DNA from: Paracoccaceae bacterium
Lineage (GTDB): Bacteria > Pseudomonadota > Alphaproteobacteria > Rhodobacterales > Rhodobacteraceae
NCBI GenBank assembly: GCA_024644285.1
Contig: JAHELH010000014.1
Location: 2,586-10,836, forward strand
Direction: 5' to 3'
DNA length: 8,251 nucleotides
Part shown: piece after piece, positions 7,024-8,251 of the stretch
Layout: each line of letters begins with the position of its first letter
Position numbering within the stretch: position 1 is the first letter of the stretch
Translations under genes and position numbers: made by a program
Notes under the pieces: generated by a model
Database searches by the model: none
Told to the model about the DNA's origin: nothing
What the model saw: the letters and a program-made list of their open reading frames with translations, nothing else

Positions 7024-7614
7024 TCAGATCTGCGCCAGCAACTCGGCGTGGCGTGCGGTGTACGCGGCGCGTGCAGCGAGCGGTTCGCGAAGGTGGAGAT
7101 CGAGGCCGTTCAACTGCGCGGGGTCGGGTGCGCCGAAGAAGCGGTTGGCCTCGGCCCTGGTGAAGCCGGCGATCTCTGTGGCCTCGAGCCAGGCGGAAAG
7201 CTTGTCGGCGCGCTTGATCTGGCGCTTCACCTGTACGGGCAGCTGCGCGGGCAGGCCGAAGCGCAGGTGGATCGCGGCGGACAACCGCTCGTCCAGCGCA
7301 CCGTAACCCGGACCGACAGCCGCCTTGACCGGGGAAATCATGTCGCCGATAACGTATTCCGGCGCATCGTGCAGAAGCGCGGCAAGTTTCCATTTATCAG
7401 GTGTCGAGGGGTTCTGACGGGCGAATATCTCTTCGACCAAAAGCGAGTGCTCGGCGACCGAATAGGGGTAGTCCCCGCGCGTCTGACCGTTCCAGCGCGC
7501 GACGAAAGCCAGACCGTGGGCGATGTCCTCGATCTCGATATCCATCGGTGTCGGGTCCAGCAGGTCGAGGCGGCGCCCCGACAGCATGCGTTGCCAGGCG
7601 CGTTTCGGCGGCAT
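7024..7614 (-). CDS. HD-domain metal-dependent phosphohydrolase (YfbR-like)
   Basis: The product has 196 residues with the full HD metal-binding set: H56 (YPYSVAEHSLLV), H82-D83 (LAALLHDAPEYVIGD) and D137 (IKRADKLSAWLEA). An earlier His lies at H33 (DIAHGLAFVARWNG). The order and the SVAEHS / LLHDAPE wording match the YfbR-type HD hydrolases, which remove phosphate from deoxynucleoside monophosphates or related nucleotides. The substrate here cannot be told from sequence, and other HD phosphohydrolases are possible. It should be soluble and cytoplasmic: no signal or membrane helix is visible. The ATG (complement 7612-7614) has AGGAG at complement 7621-7625, 6 nt upstream. It converges on the regA-lipoprotein operon and appears to be a single-gene unit. 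The opening MPPKRAWQRMLSGRRLDLLDP is typical of alphaproteobacterial members. Confidence 0.9.
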   Translation of the reverse strand: MPPKRAWQRMLSGRRLDLLDPTPMDIEIEDIAHGLAFVARWNGQTRGDYPYSVAEHSLLVEEIFARQNPSTPDKWKLAALLHDAPEYVIGDMISPVKAAVGPGYGALDERLSAAIHLRFGLPAQLPVQVKRQIKRADKLSAWLEATEIAGFTRAEANRFFGAPDPAQLNGLDLHLREPLAARAAYTARHAELLAQI

Positions 7615-7941
7615 CGGCGTCTCCTAGAGGTCGGTTTGTCCGGTTCTTGCACAGAGCGCTGCCGGTGGAAACACACGCTCTGTTCTCGACATTTTCCAAC
7701 ACGGTCAGACGGCGGTCGGCACCAAATGTCTCACCGCAGCGTGCAATAATATTTCAATGCGGGAACCAGAATTGAAACCTTTGCGTTGGCTTTTCAACAG
7801 AAGGTAGTGGCTCCGCCCTCGCGAACAGGTCACGAAGATGTAGCGTCTCGTGCTTTGAGCGATGAAAGATCCGCCCCCATCTATGGTACAGACGCAGCGC
7901 GCGAGAATCTGACTACGCGGTGCGGCGGAAAGGAGATCGAG
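7615..7941. other. Intergenic region between divergent HD hydrolase and exported-protein genes
   Basis: This 327-nt stretch has no credible gene on either strand. Part of it (about 7740-7800) is clearly more AT-rich than the rest of the window, with AATAATATTT at 7745-7754. It should hold promoters for both flanking genes. An 8-bp inverted repeat lies at 7651-7683. A shorter one, TTGAAA (7772-7777) with TTTCAA (7792-7797), lies in the AT-rich part. A possible but weak promoter for the exported protein is TTGAGC (7855-7860) with ATCTAT (7879-7884), 18 nt apart. I found no tRNA-like or riboswitch-like pattern. Confidence 0.5.
7651..7683. repeat. 8-bp perfect inverted repeat with 17-nt spacer
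   Basis: ACAGAGCG (7651-7658) and CGCTCTGT (7676-7683) are exact reverse complements. The site is 37-69 nt upstream of the HD hydrolase ATG, where a promoter or operator would be expected. The centre-to-centre distance is 25 bp, a little over two helical turns, so two half-sites on one face of the helix are plausible. As RNA it could form a stem with a large loop, with no T-run after it. Confidence 0.45.
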
Positions 7942-8251
7942 ATGCGAACCCCCCTGAAACTTGCCGGTTTGGCGACGGCTGCGGTCATGACCCTTGCCGG
8001 TGCCGCTGCGGCCCAGAGCAATTGTGCCCCTCGGGACGTGATCGTCGAACGCCTGACGGCCGGTTATCACGAAGGACTGGCTGGCGGCGGCTTGCGCTCT
8101 GAAACCCAAGTTTTGGAGGTCTGGGCGGCGCCCGAGACCGGGACCTGGACAGTTCTGATCACCCGGGCGGACGGGATGACCTGCGTCATGGCGTCCGGCA
8201 CCAATTGGCACCAGCAGGAGCCGAACCTGGTTCTGATGGGGACACCCAGCT
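7942..8251 (+). CDS. Small exported protein with two cysteines (3' end missing)
   Basis: The frame from ATG 7942 stays open to the window edge, giving 103 residues without a stop. The ATG has a strong ribosome site, AGGAG at 7931-7935 in an AAAGGAGA context, 6 nt away. Residues 1-24 are a classical Sec signal peptide: basic start (MRTPLK), hydrophobic core (LAGLATAAVMTLAG) and an AAAA end, with likely cleavage near residue 24 or 25 (AAAAQS). The mature part has C28 (NCAPRDVIVERLTAGYHE) and C81 (GMTCVMASG), which may pair in a disulfide in the periplasm. Tryptophans and a beta-like pattern (VLEVWAAPETGTWTVLITR) suggest a small compact fold. I do not recognise a named family. The overlapping minus-strand open frame at 7705-8211 is a shadow of this gene and the intergenic region. 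Confidence 0.82.
   Translation, partial: MRTPLKLAGLATAAVMTLAGAAAAQSNCAPRDVIVERLTAGYHEGLAGGGLRSETQVLEVWAAPETGTWTVLITRADGMTCVMASGTNWHQQEPNLVLMGTPS

Noticed and set aside
7705..8211. Minus-strand open frame of 168 codons at the right end
   Set aside because: It is opposite the exported-protein gene, which has a ribosome site and signal peptide. The minus frame has neither.
1..8251. CRISPR array, tRNA/rRNA genes, insertion sequence or phage genes
   Set aside because: I saw no regularly spaced direct repeats, no tRNA-like cloverleaf or rRNA stretches, no transposase or integrase motifs, and no terminal repeats.

Overview
This 8.25-kb, GC-rich window looks like chromosomal DNA of an alphaproteobacterium, most likely a member of the Rhodobacterales (Rhodobacter/Roseobacter group). 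The main evidence is a complete RegB/SenC/RegA (PrrB/PrrC/PrrA) redox-signalling locus with regB divergent from senC-regA, which is characteristic of that group. Codon choice is strongly GC-biased throughout and genes are tightly packed.

Layout, left to right. (1) 1-879, plus strand: the 3' part of a hypothetical gene whose product runs from a Gly/Asn/Arg-rich segment to a strongly acidic tail. (2) A minus-strand run, read right to left: regB (5266-3878), then a membrane-anchored protein made only of PAS-like sensor domains (3809-2232), then rlmN, the 23S rRNA/tRNA adenine-C2 methyltransferase (2100-919). (3) A 92-nt divergent regulatory region (5267-5358). (4) A plus-strand run: senC/prrC, a copper-binding SCO-type protein (5359-6006), regA (6044-6598), and a small predicted lipoprotein whose start overlaps the regA stop (6595-6951). 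(5) A minus-strand HD-domain phosphohydrolase (7614-7024). (6) A 327-nt intergenic stretch with an 8-bp inverted repeat. (7) The 5' part of a small exported protein on the plus strand (7942 to the window end).

How the genes work together: RegB is a membrane histidine kinase that senses redox state through a quinone-binding loop and a redox-active cysteine; RegA is its response regulator with a Fis-like DNA-binding helix; SenC helps copper delivery to cytochrome oxidase and is linked to the same signal chain. All the key residues of the three proteins are intact. The two accessory genes packed against this locus (the PAS-only protein behind regB and the lipoprotein behind regA) are the least understood part of the window and the most worth following up. 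I see no mobile element, CRISPR array, tRNA or rRNA, and no clear sign of a wholly new multi-gene system.
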